The notes under the pieces are model-generated. The model saw only the letters and a list, made by a program, of their open reading frames with translations, was not told where the DNA came from and searched no databases. Shown piece by piece: positions 49,193 to 58,509 of a DNA stretch of 64,000 nucleotides. Made by a program: the position numbers and the translations under genes. Origin of the DNA: Microbacterium sp. RU1D (lineage in GTDB: Bacteria > Actinomycetota > Actinomycetes > Actinomycetales > Microbacteriaceae); NCBI RefSeq assembly GCF_900156435.1, contig NZ_FTPQ01000001.1, positions 682,001-746,000 on the forward strand, read 5' to 3'. Within the stretch, counting starts at the first letter, position 1; every line of letters starts with the position of its first letter.

Positions 49193-49234
49193 GACACCTG
49201 AGTGACATCTCTGCACTGCTGAGCACCTCGGCCG

Positions 49235-50446
49235 TCACCGCCGCCCCACCCGCAGTAACGCCTCACCCGTCGCGGCGATCCCCGCAGCCAGCGCGAGCGA
49301 CACCGCGATCGTGACGAGCGCCGCGGCGGGGCCCGTGGCATCCAGAGCCGCTCCGGCGATCACGCCGCCGATGGGCACGCCGAGCGACATCGCGGCGGTC
49401 GGGTAGGCGAGCGTCTCGGTCACCCGTCCCTCGGGAGCACGCGCCGATGCGACCAGGATGCCGGACACCATCACCGGCGACACCGCGAGCCCGAGCAGCA
49501 GGATGACGCCGAACAGCACCGGCACGGAGCCCTGCGCGAACGGCAGCCCCACGGCGACGACCGCCGCCAGCGCGGCGAAGCCGACGTAGCGGGCGGCGGG
49601 GGAGAGCGCCCACGAGCGCGCACCCGTGATGACGGACCCGATCGCGATGGCCACCGCGAGGGCGCTGAAGGCGGGCCCGGCGAGCCAGGGCCGGTCGCCG
49701 ACGTCAGCCCAGCCGACGAGGCTCACGTCGAACGCGCCGAAGACGCCGCCGAGCGCGATGCAGGCCAGGGCGATCGGCACGACGCCCGCGGGCGGGAGGA
49801 CGACCCCGCGACGGGTCCCCTGCGGCTGCGGGGCCGGCTGCGTCGCGCGTTGGGCGGCGAGCCACACGCCACCGACCACCCCGAGCCCGAGCGAGCCCAG
49901 CATCGCCACCGCGGGATCGACGGCGGCGGCCACCGCGGTGATCGCGGGCGGACCGGCGATGAACACCATCTGGTCGGCGATCGTCTCGAGGGCGAGCGCC
50001 GGGGTGCGCTGCGCGGGCGGCGCGAGCACGGTCCACCGCGCGCGCACGGCCGACGTCAGGTCGGGGGTGGTCGCTCCCGTGGCGAACGCCGCCACGAGCC
50101 ATGTCCAGAACGGTGCGCCCGCCAGCACCAGGGCGAGGAGCCCGGATGCCGCGAACACCAGGCATCCGAGCGACACCAGGATGACGCGGGCCTGGCCGTG
50201 TCGGTCCATGCGCGACGACCACAGCGGAGCCGCCACGGCCATGCCGCCCACGAGAGGGGCCACGACGAGCCCGGCGGAGGCGAAGCTCCCGGTCGCGGCG
50301 GAGACGAGCAGGATGATGCCGAGCGACAGGGTCGCCCGCGGGAAGCGGGCGAGGATGCCGGCGGCGACGAAGCTGCGGGCACCCGGCAGGCGCAGCACCT
50401 GGCCGTAGGCGCGGACGCCGGTGGCCGGGGCGGCGGCGACGCTCAC
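49235..50446 (-). CDS. Major facilitator superfamily transporter
   Basis: A 403-aa membrane protein with 12 hydrophobic segments (for example FPRATLSLGIILLVSAATGSFASAGLVVAPLVGGMAVAAPLW and VTETLAYPTAAMSLGVPIGGVIAGAALDATG). It has the loop SSRMDRHGQARVI between helices 2 and 3, a weakly conserved form of the MFS motif. It resembles putative drug or metabolite exporters of actinobacteria. GGGAGG lies 7 bases before GTG 50446. It is separated from the creatininase-family gene by a 71-bp palindromic element, so membership of that operon is not certain. Confidence 0.8.
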   Translation of the reverse strand: MSVAAAPATGVRAYGQVLRLPGARSFVAAGILARFPRATLSLGIILLVSAATGSFASAGLVVAPLVGGMAVAAPLWSSRMDRHGQARVILVSLGCLVFAASGLLALVLAGAPFWTWLVAAFATGATTPDLTSAVRARWTVLAPPAQRTPALALETIADQMVFIAGPPAITAVAAAVDPAVAMLGSLGLGVVGGVWLAAQRATQPAPQPQGTRRGVVLPPAGVVPIALACIALGGVFGAFDVSLVGWADVGDRPWLAGPAFSALAVAIAIGSVITGARSWALSPAARYVGFAALAAVVAVGLPFAQGSVPVLFGVILLLGLAVSPVMVSGILVASARAPEGRVTETLAYPTAAMSLGVPIGGVIAGAALDATGPAAALVTIAVSLALAAGIAATGEALLRVGRR

Positions 50447-50497
50447 GCGCGCACCTCCCGAGGCGCGGCATCGGGCAACCTGTCGCGGCCGCGCGCT

Positions 50498-50568
50498 GCA
50501 CAAGTCCTGCAGGGCGAGCCCTCCGAGCCGTTCTCGGCGCGGAGTCGTCGGATCTGCAGGGGTCGTGC
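50498..50568. repeat. 71-bp dispersed palindromic element
   Basis: It begins GCACAAGTCCTGCAG and ends CTGCAGGGGTCGTGC, giving terminal inverted repeats of the same family and exact length as the copies at 28133 and 43235. It lies between the MFS and creatininase-family genes. Confidence 0.7.
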
Positions 50569-50582
50569 GCGCCTCGAGCGAC

Positions 50583-51362
50583 TCACGCCGTGTAGTCGAA
50601 TCTGCTGATCTCCTCGAGCGCCTCGACGACGAACGACACGCTGTCCTCGAACAGTTGGGCGCCGTGCGCGGCGTTCGCCCCCGTCGGGTCGCCGAGCACG
50701 CCGGTGGGGCCGAAGTCGTTCGACAGCCACCCGAAGGTCACGGGCTTGCCGTTGAAGCCGATGTGGCGGAAGTCGCCGATGTGCGCGGGCACGGTCGCTT
50801 CGAATTTCGACGCGTCCACCAGCTCCGGGCGCAGGTGCATGATCATGCTCGTCTCGCCGTGCCCGGCGTGGATGCCGGTGCCGTGCTCGTCCGGGCCCCC
50901 GTCGCTGCCGTCGAACGAGGGCACGCGGGCGGCGGGCATGAAGAACGTGCGCAGACCGAAGCGGCGACGCAGCTCGCGATTCGCGACGTTGAGCAGGGCG
51001 ACGTTGCCGCCGTGGCCGTTGAGGAACACGAGCGTGCGCGCGCGGGTCGTGAGGATCGAGCGGCCGATGTCGACGATCGTCTGCAGCATCGTCTCGGGCG
51101 TGAGCCACAGCGTCCCGGGCGCCCACGAGTGCTCGTCCGACTTCGTGATCGACAGCGTCGGCAGCTGCCAGACGTCCAGGCCCTGCGCGGCGGCGCGCGC
51201 GACGGCGGCCGTCGCGGACGCCTCGGCCACGATGGCATCCGTCGCCAGGGGCAGGTGCGGGCCGTGATGCTCGATCGCACCGGTGGGGAGCACGAGGATC
51301 GAGTCCTCGGTGAGGGCCTCGGCGGCGGCGGAACCGCTCAGCTCGGCGAGAAGACGGGTCAT
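50583..51362 (-). CDS. Creatininase-family amidohydrolase
   Basis: A 259-aa protein of the creatininase fold. Metal-site blocks are LPTGAIEHHGPHLPLATDAIVAE (Glu, His), LVFLNGHGGNVALLN (His), and GIHAGHGETSMIMHL (His/Glu). The family includes creatinine amidohydrolase, formamide-releasing FAPy deformylase and mycofactocin protease, so the fold does not fix the substrate. It overlaps the FAD oxidase stop by 4 bases. Upstream in the same direction lie a NitT/TauT-type ABC transporter and a cytosine-deaminase-like enzyme, which suggests a pyrimidine- or creatinine-like ring compound is taken up and opened. Confidence 0.83.
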   Translation of the reverse strand: MTRLLAELSGSAAAEALTEDSILVLPTGAIEHHGPHLPLATDAIVAEASATAAVARAAAQGLDVWQLPTLSITKSDEHSWAPGTLWLTPETMLQTIVDIGRSILTTRARTLVFLNGHGGNVALLNVANRELRRRFGLRTFFMPAARVPSFDGSDGGPDEHGTGIHAGHGETSMIMHLRPELVDASKFEATVPAHIGDFRHIGFNGKPVTFGWLSNDFGPTGVLGDPTGANAAHGAQLFEDSVSFVVEALEEISRFDYTA

Positions 51363-52690
51363 GAGATGATCGCTCCCTTGCGCGCGCCGGTGTAGTCGGG
51401 GTTGAGCTTGCCGGGGTTCAGCAGGCCGTTCGGGTCGGTGACGCGCGCGGTCTCGACCGTCTGCTCGACGTTGAAATCGACGTTCCACTGGTGCGGGTTG
51501 TGCACGCCGACGCCGATGGCGTTGAGCGCGGCGATGCCGCGGTAGACGTCCTCCTCGCTGACGTACGGGGCGGCCAGCATGCCGATGGGGAACGCCTTGG
51601 TCGACTCGACGTGCAGGTGCGAGCCCGGGAAGACGGCCTCGACCGCCTCGACGTCGTCGGCCAGCGGAGCGCCCGCGACCTCGAGGTGGAACACCTCGTG
51701 CGGCTGACTCTTCTGGTACCACTCGATCGGGTGGTTGTAGCTGAGCATCGACAGCCGGATGCTGGCCTGCGGCCCCTCGCGCACGGCCTCGACGCGGCCG
51801 CCGGCGCCCTCGACGATCGCGGTGACGGCGTCGATCTGCCCGGCATCCAGGATCACTCGAAGACTCGACCGCCCCTCGGGGATCGCGTCGTCGGCGGGGA
51901 GGGATGCCGAGATCTCCGGCCCGTCGCCCGAGACCAGGCGCGGCGAGGGGTCGAGGGTGCCGATGGTCTGCACCACCGACAGCGTCCCGGCGAAGTCGGG
52001 GAAGCTCGCCCAGAGGCCCCGCCACTCGCGCAGCGGCTCGAGGCGGACGGTCGCGCGGACGATGACCCCGGCGGTGCCGTAGTTGTGCACGTACTTCTGG
52101 GCCTCGTCGCCCTCGACGTGGATGATGTCGGCGCTGCCGTCGGCGTGCACGACGTCGAGGGCCGCCACGAAGCCGCGGTCGTTCGAGCCGTACGCGATCG
52201 AGCCGGTGCCGCCGGAGCCGCCGGAGAGGAATCCGCCGATGGTGGACTGCGCGGTCGAGGGGTACATCCACAGCGCCTGGCCCGAGGCCCACGCGGCCTG
52301 CTCGAGCAGCACCATCGGCGTTCCCGCCTCGGCGGTGATGTAGCCGTCGCCGACCTCCACGATGGCCTTGGCGCGCGTGGTGTCGATGACGAGGCCGCCC
52401 TGCATCGGGATGGCCTGTCCGTAGTTGCCGGTGCCCTTGCCGCGCACGGTGATCGCGACGCCGTGACGGGATGCCGCGGCCACGGCCGTGGCGATCTGCT
52501 CGGCGTCGGCGGCGAACACGACCAGGTCGGCGAGGCCGAGGGGGAGTTTCGCGGCGATGATCGGCGACATCGGCGAGCCGTCGACGCTGGCGCGCTCGCG
52601 CACGCGCGGTTCGGTGCTGACGGCTGCGGGGCCGAGCAGGTCGAGCAGTTCGTCCTCGAGGGAGAGGACGCGGGTGGCGGTGTCGCTCAT
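51359..52690 (-). CDS. FAD-linked oxidase (GlcD/VAO-type)
   Basis: A 443-aa flavoprotein with the PCMH-type FAD-binding fold: VFAADAEQIATAVAAASRHGVAITVRGKGTGNYGQAIPMQGGLVIDT, then GGFLSGGSGGTGSIAYGSNDRGFVAALDVVHADG, the expected pyrophosphate-binding loops. The C-terminal GLLNPGKLNPDY is typical of the GlcD/VAO branch. It should oxidise a hydroxy or amine carbon of a small substrate. The Cys and His sites for covalent FAD are not obvious. It is translationally coupled to the creatininase-family gene, so the two probably act on consecutive intermediates. Confidence 0.83.
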   Translation of the reverse strand: MSDTATRVLSLEDELLDLLGPAAVSTEPRVRERASVDGSPMSPIIAAKLPLGLADLVVFAADAEQIATAVAAASRHGVAITVRGKGTGNYGQAIPMQGGLVIDTTRAKAIVEVGDGYITAEAGTPMVLLEQAAWASGQALWMYPSTAQSTIGGFLSGGSGGTGSIAYGSNDRGFVAALDVVHADGSADIIHVEGDEAQKYVHNYGTAGVIVRATVRLEPLREWRGLWASFPDFAGTLSVVQTIGTLDPSPRLVSGDGPEISASLPADDAIPEGRSSLRVILDAGQIDAVTAIVEGAGGRVEAVREGPQASIRLSMLSYNHPIEWYQKSQPHEVFHLEVAGAPLADDVEAVEAVFPGSHLHVESTKAFPIGMLAAPYVSEEDVYRGIAALNAIGVGVHNPHQWNVDFNVEQTVETARVTDPNGLLNPGKLNPDYTGARKGAIIS

Positions 52691-52730
52691 GGGTGTTTCT
52701 CCGGGTGGAACGGGTGGGGGGTCGGGCGGA

Positions 52731-52843
52731 GGTGGCTGGGCCTCGAAGTCACCGGTGGTGCGGTGGCGGAGCGGAGGTGGCTGAGCCTGTCGACGCCACC
52801 GGGCCGCACCGGACGACCCGGCCCGCGCGAGGCGGACCGGGTC
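52731..52843. repeat. Three hairpins between oxidase and binding-protein genes
   Basis: GGTGGC-type hairpins at 52731-52753 and 52776-52800 resemble the copy at 41022. GACCCGG (52815-52821) pairs with CCGGGTC (52837-52843), only 8 bases from the stop of the leftward binding-protein gene, and may terminate that transcript. Confidence 0.65.
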
Positions 52844-52850
52844 GCGGCGG

Positions 52851-54032
52851 TCAGAACGAGATCGAGGTGTCGATGAACTCGTTCGTGTAGAGGTCGGCCG
52901 GGGTGTAGCCCGACGCCGGCGGGGTGCCGAGGTCGGTGTAGACCTTGCCGGCCTTGTCGAAGAAGTCCGCGAAGCGGTCGTCGTCGAAGTTGCCGTAGGT
53001 GGAGTCGGGGCCGTCGCCGACGAGGCCGAGGTCGACCTGCGTCTTGACCGAGTAGTCCGCCACGCCCTGCGTGTACGTCCAGCCGGTGGCGTACTCGTCG
53101 ACGAGCTTCAGGATGAGGTCGTTGGCCGCGGACGGGTCCTCGTAGTACGCGACACCGGCCTTCTGCAGCACGGGCACGAGCTTGGAGAGGCAGGGCGAGA
53201 GCTCGTCGAACTTATCGGCCTTCACCGACACCGACGACTGGTAGGTCTGCCATCCGGCGTCGTGGATCAGGGCGAAGTCGACGGGCTTGCCCCACGCCGA
53301 GACCTCGTTCTGGTAGACGTACGGCTCGGCCGAGGCGAAGCCCTGCTGCATGTCCTTGCCGCCGGCGGCGACGAAGTTCGAGGGCGTGCCGTCGTACGAG
53401 CCGTCGAGGATCGAGGCGTCGGCGAGACCCGCGCTCTTCAGGTACTCGATGTAGGCCGACCCGTCGAAGTACCGCCACACGCCGCCGTTCGCGGACAGGG
53501 CGCCCTTGACGTCGTCGATCGTCTTGACGTCGGGGTAGGTCTCCGGGTCCCACATGACCATGGTCGGGCTGATGTCCAGCGGCGCGAAGACGGCCTTGGT
53601 GGGGGTGGTCGAGGAGAGCTGGATCGCCTCGTCGGTGCTGATGTAGCCGAGGGTGATCGCGTCGTCCTGGTACATCTGCGCCGACACGGTCTGGAAGCCG
53701 ATGGCGGGGCCGCCGGCGCGGATCTCGAGGTTGACGCCGGTGTACTCGCCGTCCGACATGAGGGGACCGGTGACCGCCTTGGTGTTGGCGTCGATCTCGT
53801 AGTCGTCCTTGATCATCTCGTAGAGGTGACCGTGCTCGGCCTCGGGGTTCCAGTCGGTCTGGACGACGATCGTCGAGGGGCAGTCGGCCGAGAGGTCGAC
53901 CGAGCCGATCTCCATGTCGGAGGAGGCGGCCGGGGCGCTCTCCGCCGCGCTGCCGGCGCAGGAGGTGAGGGTCAGGGCGATCGCGACGGCGCCGGTGACG
54001 GCGGTGCCGCGGAGAAGGGTGGAGCGCTGCAT
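52851..54032 (-). CDS. NitT/TauT-type ABC transporter, substrate-binding lipoprotein
   Basis: A 393-aa binding protein. The signal peptide ends in a lipobox (ALTLTSCAGS), so it is anchored to the outside of the membrane. The body matches NMT1/SsuA-like proteins: STIVVQTDWNPEAEHGHLYEMIKDDYEIDA, then GGPAIGFQTVSAQMYQDDAITLGYISTDEAIQL and MQQGFASAEPYVYQNEVSAWGKPVDFALIHDAGW. Family cargo ranges from nitrate and sulfonates to pyrimidines and riboflavin. Adjacent cytosine-deaminase-like and creatininase-family genes favour a nitrogenous ring compound. The start at 54032 precedes the signal peptide by one charged stretch (MQRSTLLRG). Confidence 0.87.
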   Translation of the reverse strand: MQRSTLLRGTAVTGAVAIALTLTSCAGSAAESAPAASSDMEIGSVDLSADCPSTIVVQTDWNPEAEHGHLYEMIKDDYEIDANTKAVTGPLMSDGEYTGVNLEIRAGGPAIGFQTVSAQMYQDDAITLGYISTDEAIQLSSTTPTKAVFAPLDISPTMVMWDPETYPDVKTIDDVKGALSANGGVWRYFDGSAYIEYLKSAGLADASILDGSYDGTPSNFVAAGGKDMQQGFASAEPYVYQNEVSAWGKPVDFALIHDAGWQTYQSSVSVKADKFDELSPCLSKLVPVLQKAGVAYYEDPSAANDLILKLVDEYATGWTYTQGVADYSVKTQVDLGLVGDGPDSTYGNFDDDRFADFFDKAGKVYTDLGTPPASGYTPADLYTNEFIDTSISF

Positions 54033-54143
54033 GCTGGTTCGCTTTCTGTGACGTCGGTGGAGCTCGGGTGCGGGTTTTCGGGTACGCCGGATGCCGCCTC
54101 CCGCACGTGCGTGCGGGAGGGGCGGTGCTGTGGCATCCGGGGT

Positions 54144-55030
54144 CTAGAGGGCGCTTTCGTACCAGCGGCCGACGGCCACCTTCGACAGCCAGCCGAAGAA
54201 CGCGAAGATCGCGACACCGAGCAGGCAGGCCGCGAGGATGGCGGCGAACAGCTCGGCGCTCTGCAGGCGCGACTGGTAGTTGGCGATGAGCGAGCCGATG
54301 CCCGGCTCGCCGCGGCGGAAGAAGTAGTCGCCGACGATCGCGCCGATCACCGACAGTCCCGCCGAGGTGCGCATGCCCACGAAGATCGAGGGGAGGGCGG
54401 CGGGGAGGGTGAGCTTGGTGAGCACCGTCCACTTGTTCGCCTTCTGCAGGCGGAACAGCTCGCGCTGCGACTTGTCGACCGACTGCAGGCCGAACAGCGT
54501 GTTCGACACCATCGGGAACAGGGCGATGAGCACGCACACGATCACGCGGGCGGTGAACTCGTAGCCGAACCAGAAGCCGACCAGCGGCACGAGCGCGAGG
54601 ATCGGGATGCACTGCAGCATCACGGCGTAGGCGTACGTCGACCGCTCGACCCATCGCGCGAGCGACATCGCGATGGCCCAGCCGATGCCGAGGATCATCG
54701 CCACCGCGAGGCCGGTGAGGGCGACGCCGGTCGTGCGGAACAGGGCGATCCAGATATCGGCGCCGACCTGCGGGTCGAAGAACCCGAGCGTGAACATCTC
54801 GTGCGGCATCGGCATGAGGAAGCCCTTGCCCGACGCGGCCAGCGCGATCGACACGGCGTACCAGCCGCCGAGCAGCACGACGAGCACGGCGAGCGGGGGT
54901 CCGATGACGGCGGCGCGCGACCCGAAGCCCCGACGGCGCGGGACCGTGCGGGTGCGGGGCGGCTCGATCGGGGGAGTGGATGCCGGGGGTACGGTCGCCT
55001 GGTCGACGACCGGCTCAGCGGAGGTGGTGC

Positions 55031-55034
<4 letters not shown>
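54144..55034 (-). CDS. NitT/TauT-type ABC transporter, permease
   Basis: A 296-aa permease with six helices. TM1 is VIGPPLAVLVVLLGGWYAVSIALA. The core includes IWIALFRTTGVALTGLAVAMILGIGWAIAMSL, and the EAA-type loop is FRLQKANKWTVLTKLTLPAALPSIFVGMRTSAGLSVIGAIVGDYF. A Pro-rich cytoplasmic N terminus of ~40 residues precedes TM1. ATG 55034 overlaps the ATPase stop by 4 bases. It forms the membrane channel for the ligand delivered by the lipoprotein encoded downstream. Confidence 0.9.
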
Positions 55035-55807
<773 letters not shown>

Positions 55808-55835
55808 GGGACGCTCGCTTTCCGTTGGGGCGGGG

Positions 55836-57101
55836 TCAGGACGCCGTCGCGGGTGCGGCGGTGCGGGTGGGTTCGGACGGGGAGATCGCGGCCGTCTCGG
55901 TCGAGACGCGGGTGCGGCTGACGAGTCGGCCCCGATGGATGACGACGCGCTCGGCGCAGGCGAAGGCGACGGCCTCGCCGAGCGAGTCGGCCAGGACGGC
56001 GACGAGATCGGCGCGCGCTCCGGCGACGGGCCCCGCGAACGGCAGGCCCATGACGTCGCGCGCGCCGACGGTGACGGCCTCGACGGCGTCCGCGGGGGCG
56101 AGGTGCCCCGCGGTCACCAGGAGGGACGCCGTCTCGAGGTGGTCGCAGCGGCCCACGGGGTTGAAGGGGTCGCGCACGTTGTCGGCCCCGGCCGCGACGC
56201 GCACGCCGGCGGCCTTGAGGCGCCCGATCGGCGCGATCCCGCGCGGCACCGCGTGCGCGGCATCCCACCCCTGCAGGTACAGGTTGGTGATCGGGAGGGC
56301 GATGACGCCGATATCGGCGCGGCGCACCTCGTCGGCGAGGGCGGAGAGGTCGGCGGCGGGCATCATGCTCAGCCGCACGCAGTGGCCGGCGGTGCGCGGC
56401 CGGTGCCAGCCGGTCACGGCCCGGGCGTAGGCGGCGAGGGTGTCGGCGCCCGCGAGGCTTTCGTCCGTGTGCAGGTCGAGACCCACGTCGCGGCGTCGGG
56501 CGAGGGCGACGAGACGCTCGAGGTCGGCGATCGGGTCGTCGGCGAGGTGCGGCGCCCCGCCCACCAGGTCGACGCCCGCGTCGAGCGCGGCCTCGAAGAC
56601 GTCATCGGCGACGGTCGGGCCGCCCAGGGCCACGAGCTCGAGGTCCATGATCCCCTCGAGCTCGGCCTTCAGTCGGACCAGGGCGCGGACGCCCGTGAGC
56701 GCGTCCTCTCCGCGCAGCAGGTCGACGTGCGTGCGGATCGAGGTGATCCCGGATGCCAGCATCCGCAGCGCCGTCGAGCGGGCCCGGCGCAGCGTGTCGT
56801 CCTCATCGAGGGTCAGGGCGAAGGCGTGCCAGCTCTCGATGGCGCGCTCGAGGTCGCCGAACGGGGGCTGGATGGCATCCCACGACTGCGACTTGTCGAG
56901 GTGCGCGTGCGGTTCCGCGCCGGCGGCGGTGACGAGGTGTCCCGGGAGGTCGAGGACGACGCCGTCGGTCTCGGGCAGCGGGCTGCCGGCCGGCACCACC
57001 GCGAGCACCGTGTCGCCGTCGAGCGCGATGTCGACGACGTCGCCGGAGGCGAGTCGCACACCCCGCAGAGCGGCGATCGAGACGGGTGGGACGGCGGACA
57101 C
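55836..57101 (-). CDS. Cytosine-deaminase-like amidohydrolase (CodA family)
   Basis: A 421-aa metal-dependent hydrolase. Ligands and catalytic residues are all in place: AEPHAHLDKSQSW (HxH), GLDLHTDESLAG (His, Glu), RTAGHCVRLSMM (His) and AAGADNVRDPFNPVG (Asp). CodA-type enzymes deaminate cytosine, isocytosine or creatinine-like rings. It heads the operon with the ABC transporter, so its substrate is probably what the transporter imports. GGAGG lies 5 bases before GTG 57101; the longer frame to 57485 lacks family similarity. A TGTT-N9-AACA operator lies 84 bases upstream, tying it to the purine regulon. Confidence 0.83.
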   Translation of the reverse strand: MSAVPPVSIAALRGVRLASGDVVDIALDGDTVLAVVPAGSPLPETDGVVLDLPGHLVTAAGAEPHAHLDKSQSWDAIQPPFGDLERAIESWHAFALTLDEDDTLRRARSTALRMLASGITSIRTHVDLLRGEDALTGVRALVRLKAELEGIMDLELVALGGPTVADDVFEAALDAGVDLVGGAPHLADDPIADLERLVALARRRDVGLDLHTDESLAGADTLAAYARAVTGWHRPRTAGHCVRLSMMPAADLSALADEVRRADIGVIALPITNLYLQGWDAAHAVPRGIAPIGRLKAAGVRVAAGADNVRDPFNPVGRCDHLETASLLVTAGHLAPADAVEAVTVGARDVMGLPFAGPVAGARADLVAVLADSLGEAVAFACAERVVIHRGRLVSRTRVSTETAAISPSEPTRTAAPATAS

Positions 57102-57184
57102 GGAGACCTCCGGAGAGTCGGGAAGACAGGAGTCGAGACGAACGCCACGGCGATGGGGCGAGCCGCGCGAGGCGGCGACGTCAG

Positions 57185-57238
57185 TGTTGGTGTGACCAAC
57201 ATCCGGCGATGATCCGATGCTAGGAAGCGTGCGTTTCC
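57185..57238 (-). promoter_or_regulatory. Promoter and TGTT-N9-AACA operator of the cytosine-deaminase-like operon
   Basis: On the minus strand GGAAAC (57238-57233), 10 bases, then TAGCAT (57222-57217): the same spacing as at the other purine promoters. The operator TGTTGGTGTGACCAACA (57185-57201) lies just downstream of the expected transcription start, a position suited to repression. The leader to GTG 57101 would be about 110 bases. Confidence 0.6.
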
Positions 57239-57545
57239 GCCGTATTTCTCCCGCGTGACCCTCTCGACAAACATGTCCGACAGGCTGTGACGAGGGTCGC
57301 CGCCGCGCCCGCGTCCCGCGGGGCGTGCCGGCCTCGCTCGCGCACGAGCACCGGGGATCGTGCGGGAACAGAACGCGATGACGCCGGTTCGTCCTGTTCT
57401 GAGCCGATCTCCTGTCCCGGGAGTCCTCCCGGGCAGCGCCCACGCCCGAGACCTCCGGCCGGACCGGCGCTCGGGGGCCTTCCACAGGGACAGCGCCCGC
57501 GCCGGACGGCGCGAGAGAGCCGTCGCGCGACCGGGGGAGCCGGCC
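57239..57545. other. Intergenic stretch without a gene
   Basis: Between the cytosine-deaminase promoter and the stop of the reductase gene. It contains an inverted repeat GAACAG (57366-57371) / CTGTTC (57394-57399) and CCCGGGAG-type palindromes near 57417-57435. These may end the leftward transcript of the reductase operon. No coding potential seen. Confidence 0.5.
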
Positions 57546-58493
57546 CTACAGCTCGAGCGTGATCCGCTCGCACGCGGCCCGGGAGACGCACGGCATCATC
57601 GTGCGGTTGGCATCCTGCTCCTCGGGCGAGAGCACCGAGTCGCGGTGCTCGATCTCGCCGTCCACCACGGCCACCTCGCACGTGCCGCACGTGCCCACGC
57701 GGCAGCTCGAGGGCACCACGACGCCGTTCTCCTCGACCACGTCGAGGATCGACCGCTCGGGGGGAACGGTCACGGTCAGCCCCGACATCATGAGGTCGAC
57801 CTCGAAGGGCTCGGTCCACACGGGCGGGCCGAGCACCTTCGCCTCGAACCGCTCGACGTGCAGACTTCCGCGCGGCCAGACCGCCATCGTGTCGTCGAGC
57901 GCCTCGAGCAGGCGCGCGGGTCCGCAGGCGTACACGACGGTGCGCGCGACGGGCGTCCCGAGGCGTTCGGCGATGTCGAGACGACCTCCCTCGTCGCCCG
58001 CGAACACCTCGACGCGGTCCCCGTACCGCTCCTCGAGTTCGTCGACGAAGGCCATCGTCCTCCGCGACCGCCCGACGTACAGCAGGGTCCAAGCGGCGCC
58101 CGCCGCCTCGGCGGCCTCGATCATCGGCACGATCGGGGTGATCCCGATACCGCCGGCCACGAACACGTACGAGCGACCCGCGGTGGGCGCGAACAGGAAG
58201 TGGTTGGCGGGGCCCCGTACCCGCAGCGTGGCACCCACGTGCGCGTTCTCGTGCAGCCAGACCGAGCCCTCGCGCTCGCGCAGCACCCCGATGCGCCACG
58301 TGCCGCGCGCGCTGGGCGAACCGCACAGCGAATACTGCCGCTCGAGTCCGTCCGGCAGCACGACGTCGATGTGCGCCCCGGGCGACCAGTGCGGCAGCGT
58401 GCCCGCCGCCCGCTCGAGATCCAGCACGACGACCCCGTCGGCGGCATCCCGTCGCTCCCGGACGACGGCCTCGAAGCTCACCCCTGCACTCAC
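57546..58493 (-). CDS. PDR/VanB-type oxidoreductase (FMN/NAD plus 2Fe-2S)
   Basis: A 315-aa phthalate-dioxygenase-reductase-like protein. Domains in order: flavin barrel (RQYSLCGSP), NAD domain (YVFVAGGIGITPIVPMI, VVYACGPARLLEAL) and a C-terminal plant-type ferredoxin with PSSCRVGTCGTCEVAVVDG and a fourth Cys in MMPCVSRA. It passes electrons from NAD(P)H to a terminal oxygenase or to another acceptor. No Rieske oxygenase is encoded next to it, so its partner lies elsewhere or it serves the flavin and molybdenum enzymes of the window. It starts 16 bases after the XRE-cupin stop. Confidence 0.87.
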   Translation of the reverse strand: MSAGVSFEAVVRERRDAADGVVVLDLERAAGTLPHWSPGAHIDVVLPDGLERQYSLCGSPSARGTWRIGVLREREGSVWLHENAHVGATLRVRGPANHFLFAPTAGRSYVFVAGGIGITPIVPMIEAAEAAGAAWTLLYVGRSRRTMAFVDELEERYGDRVEVFAGDEGGRLDIAERLGTPVARTVVYACGPARLLEALDDTMAVWPRGSLHVERFEAKVLGPPVWTEPFEVDLMMSGLTVTVPPERSILDVVEENGVVVPSSCRVGTCGTCEVAVVDGEIEHRDSVLSPEEQDANRTMMPCVSRAACERITLEL

Positions 58494-58509
58494 GTTTCGC
58501 TCTCCTCGG

